A program made the position numbers and the translations under genes. Shown in pieces: positions 1 through 6,378 of a DNA stretch of 64,000 nucleotides. Numbering within the stretch: the stretch's first letter is position 1; every line of letters starts with the position of its first letter. The stretch spans positions 1 to 64,000 of the forward strand of contig NZ_SDWV01000015.1 of assembly GCF_004137345.1 (NCBI RefSeq), written 5' to 3'. Source of the DNA: Nocardioides zhouii. Lineage in GTDB: Bacteria; Actinomycetota; Actinomycetes; Propionibacteriales; Nocardioidaceae. A model generated the notes under the pieces. The model saw only the letters and a list, made by a program, of their open reading frames with translations. It was not told where the DNA came from and searched no databases.

Positions 1-54
1 CCCACCCAACACAACGCGCTGCAAGCAGTCCTCAACCACCTCGAGGCCGCCTGA
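1..54 (+). CDS. C-terminal end of an unidentified protein (partial)
   Basis: An open frame runs from base 1 to a TGA at 52-54 and encodes 17 residues ending NHLEAA. It can only be the tail of a gene that starts left of the window. Too little is visible to assign a family. Confidence 0.4.
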   Translation, partial: PTQHNALQAVLNHLEAA

Positions 55-71
55 CGTTGACACAGGGCTAC

Positions 72-644
72 TCATCGGGCGTCCTCCTGGTCTCCCCACG
101 ACTGGCCGGGGCGCGGGTAGGCGTTGAGGTTGACCACGAACGGAGCCGCGTCGCCGTCGTCGGACTTGGGCGCCTCCTCGATCAGCTCGGCGAGCTTCTG
201 CACCAGGGCCTCGGCCTGTGCCGGGGTCACCCTCAGCTCCCAGTCGCTCAGGGTGCCGACCTTGCGCCACGGCTCGGGGAGGAACGACATCTCCGACACG
301 GCCGCGCGCATCCGGTCGGCGTACATCAGCGCCACGGTCGTCAGGTAGGCCTCGACGTCGCTGTCGACGATGCCCTCCTCGCGGAAGTCGGTGCGGGTGC
401 TCTCGTGAGCGGCGCGCCACCAGCGGTCGCGGGCGTTGCCGCGCTCGGCGTCCTCCTCGATGAACCCGTGCTGCGCGAGCTGGCGGAGGTGATAGCTCGT
501 GGCCCCGGTGTTGAGGCCGAGCCGCTGCGCGAGTGATGTCGCGGTGGCCGGTCCCTCGCCGCGCAGGAGCGTCAGCATCCGCAGCCGGACCGGGTGGCTG
601 AGGGCGCGCAGCCCGGCGATGTCCGGGGTGATCGAGGAGGCCAT
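72..644 (-). CDS. ArsR-type winged-helix transcriptional regulator
   Basis: This 190-residue protein has an N-terminal winged helix at about residues 8-75. The segment ALSHPVRLRMLTLL, then GLNTGATSYHLRQLAQHGFI as the recognition helix and wing entry, is typical of ArsR/HTH_20 regulators. The remaining ~110 residues are a charged helical domain without the metal-binding cysteines of classical ArsR sensors, so a metal ligand is unlikely. The ATG at 644 lies just downstream of an AT-rich palindrome at 662-691 that is probably its own operator, which suggests autorepression. The target beyond itself is not evident from the neighbours. The fold assignment is secure and the ligand is unknown. Confidence 0.85.
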   Translation of the reverse strand: MASSITPDIAGLRALSHPVRLRMLTLLRGEGPATATSLAQRLGLNTGATSYHLRQLAQHGFIEEDAERGNARDRWWRAAHESTRTDFREEGIVDSDVEAYLTTVALMYADRMRAAVSEMSFLPEPWRKVGTLSDWELRVTPAQAEALVQKLAELIEEAPKSDDGDAAPFVVNLNAYPRPGQSWGDQEDAR

Positions 645-661
645 GGGGCGACGCTACGACT

Positions 662-691
662 GCAAAGACTTATTTGCAAACACTTCTTTGC
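662..691. promoter_or_regulatory. Palindromic operator upstream of the ArsR-type gene
   Basis: A 30-bp dyad is centred at 676.5. The outer arms GCAAAGA and TCTTTGC flank a central TTTGCAAA, all on the same centre. The element is AT-rich in very GC-rich DNA and ends 18 bp before the start codon of the regulator at 72-644, the normal place for an autoregulatory operator. Binding is inferred. Confidence 0.6.
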
Positions 692-700
692 GATCTGTCG

Positions 701-829
701 GGTAGTCCACCGGGTTCCGGTCGTCAGATGACCCGTCCGGCAGCCATTTCCCGGTGGACTACCCGGGCGGGGCAGCCATTTCCCGGTGGACTACCCGGGC
801 GGGGCAGCCATTTCCCGGTGGACTACCCC
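701..829. repeat. 63-bp nested palindrome extended by a 32-bp tandem repeat
   Basis: Arms GGTAGTCCACCGGG (701-714) and CCCGGTGGACTACC (750-763) form a 14-bp perfect inverted repeat spanning 63 bp. The right half (CAGCCATTTCCCGGTGGAC and following) is then repeated with a 32-bp period starting at 741, 773 and 805. The element sits between the ArsR gene promoter and the 3' end of the phosphoesterase gene, and the third unit overlaps that gene's stop region. It belongs to the palindrome family also found at 10090, 28099 and 55297. Confidence 0.8.
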
Positions 830-1635
830 GACAGGCGAGCGACCAGGCACGGTCCGCCCTCGTAGATCCCGCCGTCGATGTCGAGCGCGAGCCCGTCGGC
901 GTACAGCCGCGGCTCGGTGTACGAGTCGCAGCGCTCGCCGAAGAGGTCGCCGATGATGCTGTGCCCGTGCACGATCCGCTCGCCGCCGAGGGTGTCGAGG
1001 AGCCGGCGGGCGGCGGCCGGGCCGGACCTGCCCGCGAACTCGTGGCGCCGACCGAGCCGGACGAGCACGTCGAACCACGCCACCGGGTCGTCCCCGGCGA
1101 GCGTCGATCGCACCGCGTGGTTGATCGCGTCGACCGAGCTGCCCCACTCGAGGTAGCCGACCGTGTCGGAGTGCATCAGCAGGTGGTCGCCGTCGCGGGC
1201 GATCGCCGGCAAGTCGGCCAGCCACGCGAAGAGCTCGTCGTCGATGCCGGCCTGGTCGGACGCGAGGCCGCCGTTGCGGGCCCAGATCGAGCCGAAGGTC
1301 CGGAGCACGCCGCGGTGGACCACCTCGGCGTCGCCGAACATCCGGGTGCCCAGCGCGATGACCTCGTGGTTGCCGAGCACCGTGTGCACCGCCCCTCCCG
1401 CGGCGGCGGCCTCGACGGTGAGCCGGCGTACGAGCGCGATCACGCCGAGCCCGTCCGGACCGCGGTCGAGGAGGTCGCCGAGGACCCACAGCCGGGCGTC
1501 GCCGCCCGACCAGCGGGCTTCGTCGTCGAGGAGCCCGGGCGCCCGGAGCGCCGCGGTGAGCTCGGCGAGGTGGCCGTGGGCGTCGCTGGTGGCGAAGACG
1601 GCGGGGCCGGCGGGGCCGGGAGGTGTCGCGCTCAC
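823..1635 (-). CDS. Calcineurin-like metallophosphoesterase
   Basis: This 270-residue protein carries the metal-binding motifs of the Ser/Thr phosphatase-like phosphoesterase superfamily in order: SDAHGH near the N-terminus, GDLLDRGPDG, LGNHE, and later HGHS. The GDxxDRG plus GNHE pattern is closest to the PrpE/ApaH type of protein phosphatases or dinucleotide hydrolases; the substrate cannot be decided. The reading frame stays open far upstream, but the region above 1635 overlaps the opposite-strand GST gene. The GTG at 1635 places the first metal motif about 17 residues in, as usual for the family. It is divergent from the GST gene, with only 42 bp between the starts. Confidence 0.85.
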   Translation of the reverse strand: MSATPPGPAGPAVFATSDAHGHLAELTAALRAPGLLDDEARWSGGDARLWVLGDLLDRGPDGLGVIALVRRLTVEAAAAGGAVHTVLGNHEVIALGTRMFGDAEVVHRGVLRTFGSIWARNGGLASDQAGIDDELFAWLADLPAIARDGDHLLMHSDTVGYLEWGSSVDAINHAVRSTLAGDDPVAWFDVLVRLGRRHEFAGRSGPAAARRLLDTLGGERIVHGHSIIGDLFGERCDSYTEPRLYADGLALDIDGGIYEGGPCLVARLSG

Positions 1636-1677
1636 GCCCCAGACCGTACGGCGTGGAGCCGTCGGTATGGTTGAAGC

Positions 1678-2667
1678 GTGAACGACACGGCGACCTACAC
1701 CACCGAGGGCAAGCCCTTCGAGCGCGACATGTCCTACCTGCCCGACCGCATCCTGGCCGGCGACACGTCGGTCGACCCGCTCGACGACACCTTCCCCAGC
1801 GGGTCGAAGGACAGCCCCCGCGACGTCCCGGTGTGGAGCGCCGAGCCCGGCCGCTACCGCCTCGTCGCCGCGCGCGCCTGCCCGTGGGCGCACCGCTCGA
1901 TCATCGTGCGCAGCCTGCTCGGCCTCGAGGACGCCATCTCGTGGGGCGCGCCCGGCCCGACCCACGACGCCCGCAGCTGGACCTTCGACCTCGACGAGGG
2001 CGGTCGCGACCCGGTGCTCGGCATCGAGCGGCTCCAGGAGGCCTACCTCGCCCGCGACCCCGACTACCCGCGCGGCATCACGGTGCCGGCGATCGTCGAC
2101 GTCGCATCGGGCGAGGTCGTGACCAACGACTTCCCGCAGATCACCCACGACCTGGCCTTCGAGTGGCGCGAGCACCAGCGTGCCGATGCCCCGGACCTGT
2201 GGCCCGTCGACCTCCGCGAGGAGATGGAGGGGGTCATGAAGCGGGTCTTCACCGAGGTCAACAACGGCGTCTACCGCTGCGGCTTCGCCGGCTCGCAGGA
2301 GGCGTACGACGACGCGTACGCGCGGCTGTGGGCGGCGATGGACTGGCTCGAGGACCGCCTCGCCGAGCGTCGCTACCTCATGGGCGAGCGCCTCACCGAG
2401 GCCGACGTACGCCTCTTCACCACGCTCGTGCGCTTCGATGCGGTGTACCACGGGCACTTCAAGTGCAACCGCAACAAGCTGACCGAGATGCCGCACCTGT
2501 GGGCCTACGCCCGGGACCTCTTCCAGACGCCGGGCTTCGGCGACGAGGTGGACTTCGACCAGATCAAGCGGCACTACTACGACGTCCACACCGACATCAA
2601 TCCGATGCAGATCGTGCCGGCCGGGCCGGACGAGTCGGTCTGGCACACGCCCCACGGGCGTGGCTGA
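1678..2667 (+). CDS. Glutathione S-transferase family protein (glutathionyl-hydroquinone reductase type)
   Basis: This 329-residue protein has the GST-omega/ECM4 architecture. The thioredoxin-like N-domain carries the active-site stretch ARACPWAHR with the catalytic cysteine, followed by a helical C-domain with GERLTEADVRLFTTL and a FKCNRNKL segment typical of the Ecm4/YqjG group. Family members reduce S-glutathionyl quinols. Actinobacteria mostly use mycothiol, so the physiological thiol here is uncertain. The GTG at 1678 is the start consistent with the family's N-terminus. The gene is a single transcription unit divergent from the phosphoesterase. Confidence 0.85.
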   Translation: MNDTATYTTEGKPFERDMSYLPDRILAGDTSVDPLDDTFPSGSKDSPRDVPVWSAEPGRYRLVAARACPWAHRSIIVRSLLGLEDAISWGAPGPTHDARSWTFDLDEGGRDPVLGIERLQEAYLARDPDYPRGITVPAIVDVASGEVVTNDFPQITHDLAFEWREHQRADAPDLWPVDLREEMEGVMKRVFTEVNNGVYRCGFAGSQEAYDDAYARLWAAMDWLEDRLAERRYLMGERLTEADVRLFTTLVRFDAVYHGHFKCNRNKLTEMPHLWAYARDLFQTPGFGDEVDFDQIKRHYYDVHTDINPMQIVPAGPDESVWHTPHGRG

Positions 2668-2843
2668 CTGGACGATCCGGGCCGAGGTCGGTGCTTTTGC
2701 TCAAGGACCCATGTAGGTAGCCCTGCGATTCACCCTAGTGGGGCGAGAGTGGCGTGTCGGTGCCCCAAGGTTGCACTTCGAAGGCCGACTCGTGGGGAGC
2801 ACGGCCCCCCGGGTCCGCCCGGGGTGCTCGACAGGGGACAACT

Positions 2844-3989
2844 GTGGGAACTCTCTTCGGCTCGACGACCTCCGCACGCACCGGACGCCTCGCGGCACTG
2901 CTGCTCGTGCCCGCCGTGGTCGTCCCGGCGTCGACCACCGCTGCATCGGCCGCCGTGGGCGACGCCCTCGTGGTCACGAACACCGTCTCCGCGACGTACG
3001 ACGTCGACCACGCGTGGCAGGTCTTCAACGCGGTCGACCGCAACCGCGCCTCCGCGGCCGTCGGCGGCACCACCGCAACGATCAACTACGCCGTGGGCGT
3101 GACCGCGCTCGGGTCGCCGGCGAGGTCGGGCTTCGAGGTCCGCGGCACCCTCGGCGTCACGAACCCCGACGAGCAGGCCCTGCCCGTCGAGCTGTCCGCC
3201 GACCTGGCGGGTGCCGGCGCGTGCGCGATCGCCGCGGCCGACGAGTCGCCCGCCACGGGCCTCCAGGTCACGCTGCCCCCCGGCCCGAGCTCCTTCGCCT
3301 ACGCCTGTGCCCCCGGCAGCGTCCCGGCCGACCCGGCGACGACGACGGTGACCGTGTCGTGGCAGGCGCCGGCGGTGCAGGACGAGGCCGCACGTGCGGC
3401 CGGCTCGTCCAGCGCCGTGGCGCAGGCCGCGTACGCCGTCGACCAGCGCACCGACGAGCTGACCACCGTCACCAACTCCCTCGACGGCGCCACCGCGGTC
3501 GACCTCGGCACCTTCGACTGGGACGACGTCTGGGCCGCCCCGGACCACCGGGTGCTGGTGAAGGTCTCCTCGCTGGCGCTCGCGGCCGGTGACGGCGTGT
3601 GTGCCGACCACGTCAACCTCGCCCGCGAGTCGGCCGATGCGACCAGCGACACCGAGACGGTGACGGTGTGCCCCGCTCCCGAGGTGCTCGGCGAGCAGTC
3701 GTTCGGCAAGGCCGTCGGCCGGATCCGCGTGACCTGCCAGGGCACCGTCCGCGCCCACCTGGTCAACCGCTCGGGACGGACCGTCGTCTACCGGCTCCGG
3801 GTCGGCACGAAGGTGCACAAGGTCGCCGTGAAGTCGCTGGCGCGCAAGCAGGTCGTCACCCACGGCCGCCCCCGGGCGCAGGTCACGCTGCGCGCCGACG
3901 GCGCCCGCCTCGACCGCCTGCGCATCCCGCAGCGCTGCCAGGCGCCGGGCGTGCTGCCCGACACCGGGCTCCGCGGCACGACCCGCTGA
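2844..3989 (+). CDS. Secreted protein of unknown function ending in LPDTG
   Basis: The GTG at 2844 follows a good ribosome site (AGGGGA at 2833-2838) and gives a 381-residue product. It begins with an arginine-containing signal peptide (hydrophobic core LAALLLVPAVVVPA, likely cut after ASA). The mature part is Ala/Thr/Val/Asp-rich, with repeated beta-sandwich-like segments and scattered cysteines, and a basic stretch near residues 310-360. The chain ends with the sortase-like pentapeptide LPDTG followed by only LRGTTR. No hydrophobic anchor follows in any frame, so normal sortase anchoring is not supported. A strong hairpin at 4031 terminates the unit. No family is recognised. Confidence 0.7.
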   Translation: MGTLFGSTTSARTGRLAALLLVPAVVVPASTTAASAAVGDALVVTNTVSATYDVDHAWQVFNAVDRNRASAAVGGTTATINYAVGVTALGSPARSGFEVRGTLGVTNPDEQALPVELSADLAGAGACAIAAADESPATGLQVTLPPGPSSFAYACAPGSVPADPATTTVTVSWQAPAVQDEAARAAGSSSAVAQAAYAVDQRTDELTTVTNSLDGATAVDLGTFDWDDVWAAPDHRVLVKVSSLALAAGDGVCADHVNLARESADATSDTETVTVCPAPEVLGEQSFGKAVGRIRVTCQGTVRAHLVNRSGRTVVYRLRVGTKVHKVAVKSLARKQVVTHGRPRAQVTLRADGARLDRLRIPQRCQAPGVLPDTGLRGTTR

Positions 3990-4030
3990 CCCACCGCACC
4001 TCCCCTGACGCCTCCGCCCACACGGAGGCC

Positions 4031-4069
4031 GCCGGCGCCGACGAGTACCCACGAGCTCGTCGGCGCCGG
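4031..4069 (+). terminator. Hairpin terminator after the LPDTG protein
   Basis: GCCGGCGCCGACGAG at 4031-4045 pairs with CTCGTCGGCGCCGG at 4056-4069, a 14-bp stem with an 11-base loop. It lies 41 bp past the stop codon at 3989. There is no T-run, which is common in high-GC actinobacteria. Its sequence resembles the second hairpins at 4308-4353 and 6171-6215. Confidence 0.7.
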
Positions 4070-4288
4070 TCTGTCGTACGCCGCCCCCGGTCTGGTCCGG
4101 TGACGTCCGGCGGCCCTCTATCCGGTCGGCGCAGTGAAGGTTCGGTCAAGGCGGGCTGGAGGTAGTCCACGACTTCGATCCGGGCCCGTCGCGCGCACTC
4201 CCGGAAGCGGAACGTGGACAGGTCAGTCGACTCACCTGTGGGGCGGCACGGACCTCACCCCGGGCGGCGTTATCCCTGGCCGCCCAAG

Positions 4289-4353
4289 CCTCCACCCCCC
4301 ATGGAGGGAGCCGGCGTCGGCGGTTTCACCCACGGACCCGTCGGCGCCGGCTC
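4289..4353 (+). terminator. Twin-hairpin element, copy A
   Basis: CCTCCA (4289-4294) pairs with TGGAGG (4302-4307). A second stem follows, GAGCCGGCGTCGGCGG with CCGTCGGCGCCGGCTC (4308-4353, including G-U pairs). The block is nearly the same as 6151-6215 at the end of the exported-peptide cassette. No intact gene now ends just before copy A, so it may mark the end of a lost copy of the cassette. Confidence 0.55.
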
Positions 4354-4403
4354 GTTCGTGTCGTACGGGTCTGTCTGGTCCAGTTGCCCCGCTAACGGGC
4401 CAG

Positions 4404-4604
4404 ATGCCCCGAAAGTCCGTCAAGGCCCCGTGCAGTTAGGCCGTCACCTTGCGCAAGACGCGACGCGCGACGCGAAACGGGGTGACAGTGAGGGCTGACG
4501 AAAGTGCAGTGCCGGCCCGCCTTTGGGGGGCGGACGGCGTGCGGTGGTCGACGGCTTTGGGGCGCCGGTCATTTCATCCACGGCCAGCAGCAAGGGGACA
4601 TCCG
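4404..4604 (+). promoter_or_regulatory. Upstream leader of peptide cassette A
   Basis: This non-coding stretch shares blocks with 4976-5182 before cassette B: GTCAAGGCC, a CAG-TAG-CCG-CACCTT segment, CTTTGGGG motifs, GCGGTGGTCG, GGCTTTGGGGCGCCGG, and finally AGGGGAC before the start codon. The shared order over about 200 bp indicates a duplicated promoter/5' untranslated region. A structured leader RNA is possible, but I could not match it to a known riboswitch. The rest of 4070-4604, apart from the twin hairpin, shows no gene I can support. Confidence 0.5.
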
Positions 4605-4670
4605 ATGTCTGACTTCTCTCAGATGGGCGCCAGCGCCTCCGACCCGCCGCGCAGCGGCAACCCGACGTGA
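4605..4670 (+). pseudogene. 21-codon stub of the Tat-signal secreted protein (deleted copy)
   Basis: The ATG at 4605 has the same context (AGGGGACA ribosome site) and the same first codons (MSDFS) as the intact gene at 5183 (MSDFT). The frame then lacks the twin-arginine segment and mature domain and stops after 21 codons. Its TGA overlaps the ATG of the downstream small exported peptide (TGATG at 4668-4672). The simplest reading is a duplicate of the 5183 gene that lost its body by deletion while keeping the start region, so it may now act only as a translational leader for the peptide. Confidence 0.6.
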
Positions 4671-4795
4671 TGCGCCGGCTGGCACTCGTGCTGCTGGCGA
4701 TCTTCCTGACCGCAGGCGGCCTGACGGCCGTGCAACCTCGGGCCTCCGCGTCGGGAGACAGTGCGCCGGCGCACCACTCCGCGGTGCGTCCGTAG
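4670..4795 (+). CDS. Small exported peptide, copy A
   Basis: This 41-codon gene begins at the ATG overlapping the previous stop (TGATG). The product starts MRRLALVLLAIF, has a hydrophobic core to about residue 20, then PRASAS as a likely cleavage region and a short polar tail with paired histidines (APAHHSAV). It is clearly paralogous to the 43-codon gene at 5891: same MRR start, LTAGGL/AVGGL core, RASAS and a D-S/V-AP-H-S-A tail. Conservation between two diverged copies supports it as a real coding sequence. The function of the roughly 15-residue mature peptide is unknown. Confidence 0.65.
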   Translation: MRRLALVLLAIFLTAGGLTAVQPRASASGDSAPAHHSAVRP

Positions 4796-5182
4796 TCCTG
4801 ACCAGCTCGCCGAGCGCGCCCGCCGCCCGGCGTACGAGCGCGCCCGGAACGCCCTGTCGTGGACTGCTCGGCACGTCCCGGTGTACGCCGATCCGGCGGC
4901 TCCGGCAGGGGTTCGAGCGCGTTTCCGGCGTTCCCGTGGAGATGGATGGCGGATCGAAGGGGTGGAAGGGCCTAGTCCATTCGGCCCCTATCCGGGCTGA
5001 TACACCAAGACTCTGTCAAGGCCTCACGCAGATAGCCCGCCACCTTGGATCAGGCCCTGTGTTGCGGCTTGCCAAGGGGAGACCCTTGATGTGCAGCCGG
5101 TCGCTTTGGGGGCGACGGCTTGCGGTGGTCGTCGGCTTTGGGGCGCCGGCCACACACTCCACCAATCAAGGGGACCACAACC
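4796..5182 (+). promoter_or_regulatory. Intergenic region with leader of peptide cassette B
   Basis: From 4976 on, the sequence parallels the leader before cassette A (see 4404-4604) and ends in the ribosome site CAAGGGGACC before the ATG at 5183. GCTTTGGGGGCGACGGC and GGCTTTGGGGCGCCGG flank a possible CGACG/CGTCG stem. The part at 4796-4975 has open frames only of low-complexity Arg/Ala type and I see no gene there. Confidence 0.45.
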
Positions 5183-5785
5183 ATGTCTGACTTCACTCGC
5201 CGCACCGTCGTTCGGGGCGCAGCCTGGACGGTTCCGGTCGTCGCAGTCGCGACCACCGTGCCGGCGTTCGCAGCATCCAACGTGCCGCCGCCGCCCGTCA
5301 TCAACTTCGGCGGTGCCTGCGGAAACACCGGGGCGCAGCAGAAGGGCTGCGGAGGCGACAAGACGCTGCAGGTCCCGTTGACGCTGAGCAATCCGGGGCC
5401 CACCGACATCATCTTCCAGATCACGGCCATGTTCACCTGCAACTGCGCGACCGCGCCCACGTCCGCGACGCCCGGTGACGGCACTGCGGTCGGCGTCCGC
5501 GGCATCTTCGCCACGCCCAACCACACCGTGCCGAGCCAGAACGACTGCACGCTGGTCACCCCGCCTTCGCCTGCTTGCCCGGGCGGGATCGCCGGGGGGA
5601 ACGTCCTCGTTCCGGCCGGCACCAGCAATGCGACGTACTGGATCGAGTCCAACTCCCTCGGGTCGTCCAGCACGTTCTCGTCGAGGATCACGTTCAGGCT
5701 GCTCGCTGTGGGCTCCTGCGCCGTCCTTCGTACGGGTGAGGCGTTCACGGCCTCGGCCATCTCGCCGGCCAACTGCGACGGGTAG
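5183..5785 (+). CDS. Tat-exported cysteine-rich protein of unknown function
   Basis: This 200-residue protein opens with a short n-region and a twin-arginine motif (FTRRTVVRGAAW), a hydrophobic core and AFAAS as a likely cleavage site around residue 32, indicating export in folded form by Tat. The mature part holds about nine cysteines (CGNTG, KGCGG, FTCNCA, NDC, ACPGG, GSCAV, NCDG), Pro/Thr/Gly-rich loops and predicted beta strands, like a small disulfide-bonded beta domain. The ATG at 5183 is preceded by AGGGGACC at the right distance. The small exported peptide at 5891 and the twin hairpin at 6151 complete the unit. No named family recognised; the deleted copy at 4605 shows the locus is duplicated. 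Confidence 0.75.
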   Translation: MSDFTRRTVVRGAAWTVPVVAVATTVPAFAASNVPPPPVINFGGACGNTGAQQKGCGGDKTLQVPLTLSNPGPTDIIFQITAMFTCNCATAPTSATPGDGTAVGVRGIFATPNHTVPSQNDCTLVTPPSPACPGGIAGGNVLVPAGTSNATYWIESNSLGSSSTFSSRITFRLLAVGSCAVLRTGEAFTASAISPANCDG

Positions 5786-5890
5786 TAGAGCCCGCGTCCT
5801 CCGAGGAGGGTTGCCGCCTCGCGCGCGCGAGCGCGGCGACCCTGCCGGGGTGAATCCTTTGAACCAGTAAGGCAACCAGAGGAGCTTGTC

Positions 5891-6022
5891 ATGCGACGTG
5901 CCCTGTTGGCCTTGCTGGCGGTCGGTCTGGCCGTCGGCGGGCTGTCGGCGGTGGGGCCCCGGGCCTCCGCGTCCGACGACGTCGCACCGGTAGATCACTC
6001 GTCCGCTCTGCAGAAGGACTGA
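5891..6022 (+). CDS. Small exported peptide, copy B
   Basis: A 43-codon gene with a good ribosome site (CAGAGGAG) before the ATG at 5891. The product has MRR, a Leu/Ala/Val/Gly core, then GPRASAS and a polar tail with DDVAP and DHSS. It matches the 41-codon peptide at 4670 in length and pattern, and both follow an MSDF-type gene. The signal-like N-terminus means either a secreted peptide of 15-18 residues or a single-pass membrane peptide. The unit ends at the twin hairpin 6151-6215. A role as partner or processing product of the Tat protein at 5183 is inference from neighbourhood only. Confidence 0.7.
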   Translation: MRRALLALLAVGLAVGGLSAVGPRASASDDVAPVDHSSALQKD

Positions 6023-6150
6023 CGGGTTGATGCCATCCCTCCTCGGGCTGTGTGGTGCTTCAAGCCTCGGACCAGGACCTGACCGCGACCTGATGCTCGG
6101 GAAACACCCGACGACCCCCCCCGCCGGGTAGCGGTCTCTGCTGCCCGGAG

Positions 6151-6215
6151 CCTCCACCCCCAATGGAGGCGAGCCGGCGTCGACGGGTCACCCACGAGTC
6201 CGTCGGCGCCGGCTC
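6151..6215 (+). terminator. Twin-hairpin terminator, copy B
   Basis: CCTCCA/TGGAGG (6151-6156, 6164-6169) is followed by GAGCCGGCGTCGACGG/CCGTCGGCGCCGGCTC (6171-6186, 6200-6215). It lies 129 bp after the peptide gene and 164 bp before the E1 alpha gene. The remaining bases 6023-6378 contain no gene I can support; a promoter for the dehydrogenase operon must lie in 6216-6366 but has no clear consensus. Confidence 0.65.
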
Positions 6216-6378
6216 ATCCATGCCCCCGTGGGCCTCCCGTCAGATTGGTGCTGGCAGGCTGCGGCCGATACGTTGAGCCCGATCATGTGGTCGGGGTCAC
6301 ACACGCCGACGACCACGCCTGCAAGCCGTCGGCGTCCGGCGATCCCGCGACTGCCGCTAGCTGTTGAAGGAGAGTCCG

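Noticed and set aside
741..829. CRISPR array
   Set aside because: Three 32-bp units are contiguous without spacers and there are no cas genes.
754..1674. Long open frame on the plus strand opposite the phosphoesterase
   Set aside because: Arg/Val/Glu-rich antisense shadow in GC-rich DNA; the minus-strand frame carries all phosphoesterase motifs.
823..2655. 610-codon minus-strand frame as one protein
   Set aside because: Only the first 270 codons from GTG 1635 show a domain; the upstream part is antisense of the GST gene.
4404..5182. c-di-GMP or c-di-AMP riboswitch
   Set aside because: I compared the leaders with the GEMM and ydaO consensus from memory and found no matching core, so no class is assigned.
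5024..6163. Minus-strand frames of 280-379 codons across the Tat-protein cassette
   Set aside because: They oppose a gene with signal peptide, ribosome site and paralogue; composition is low-complexity shadow.
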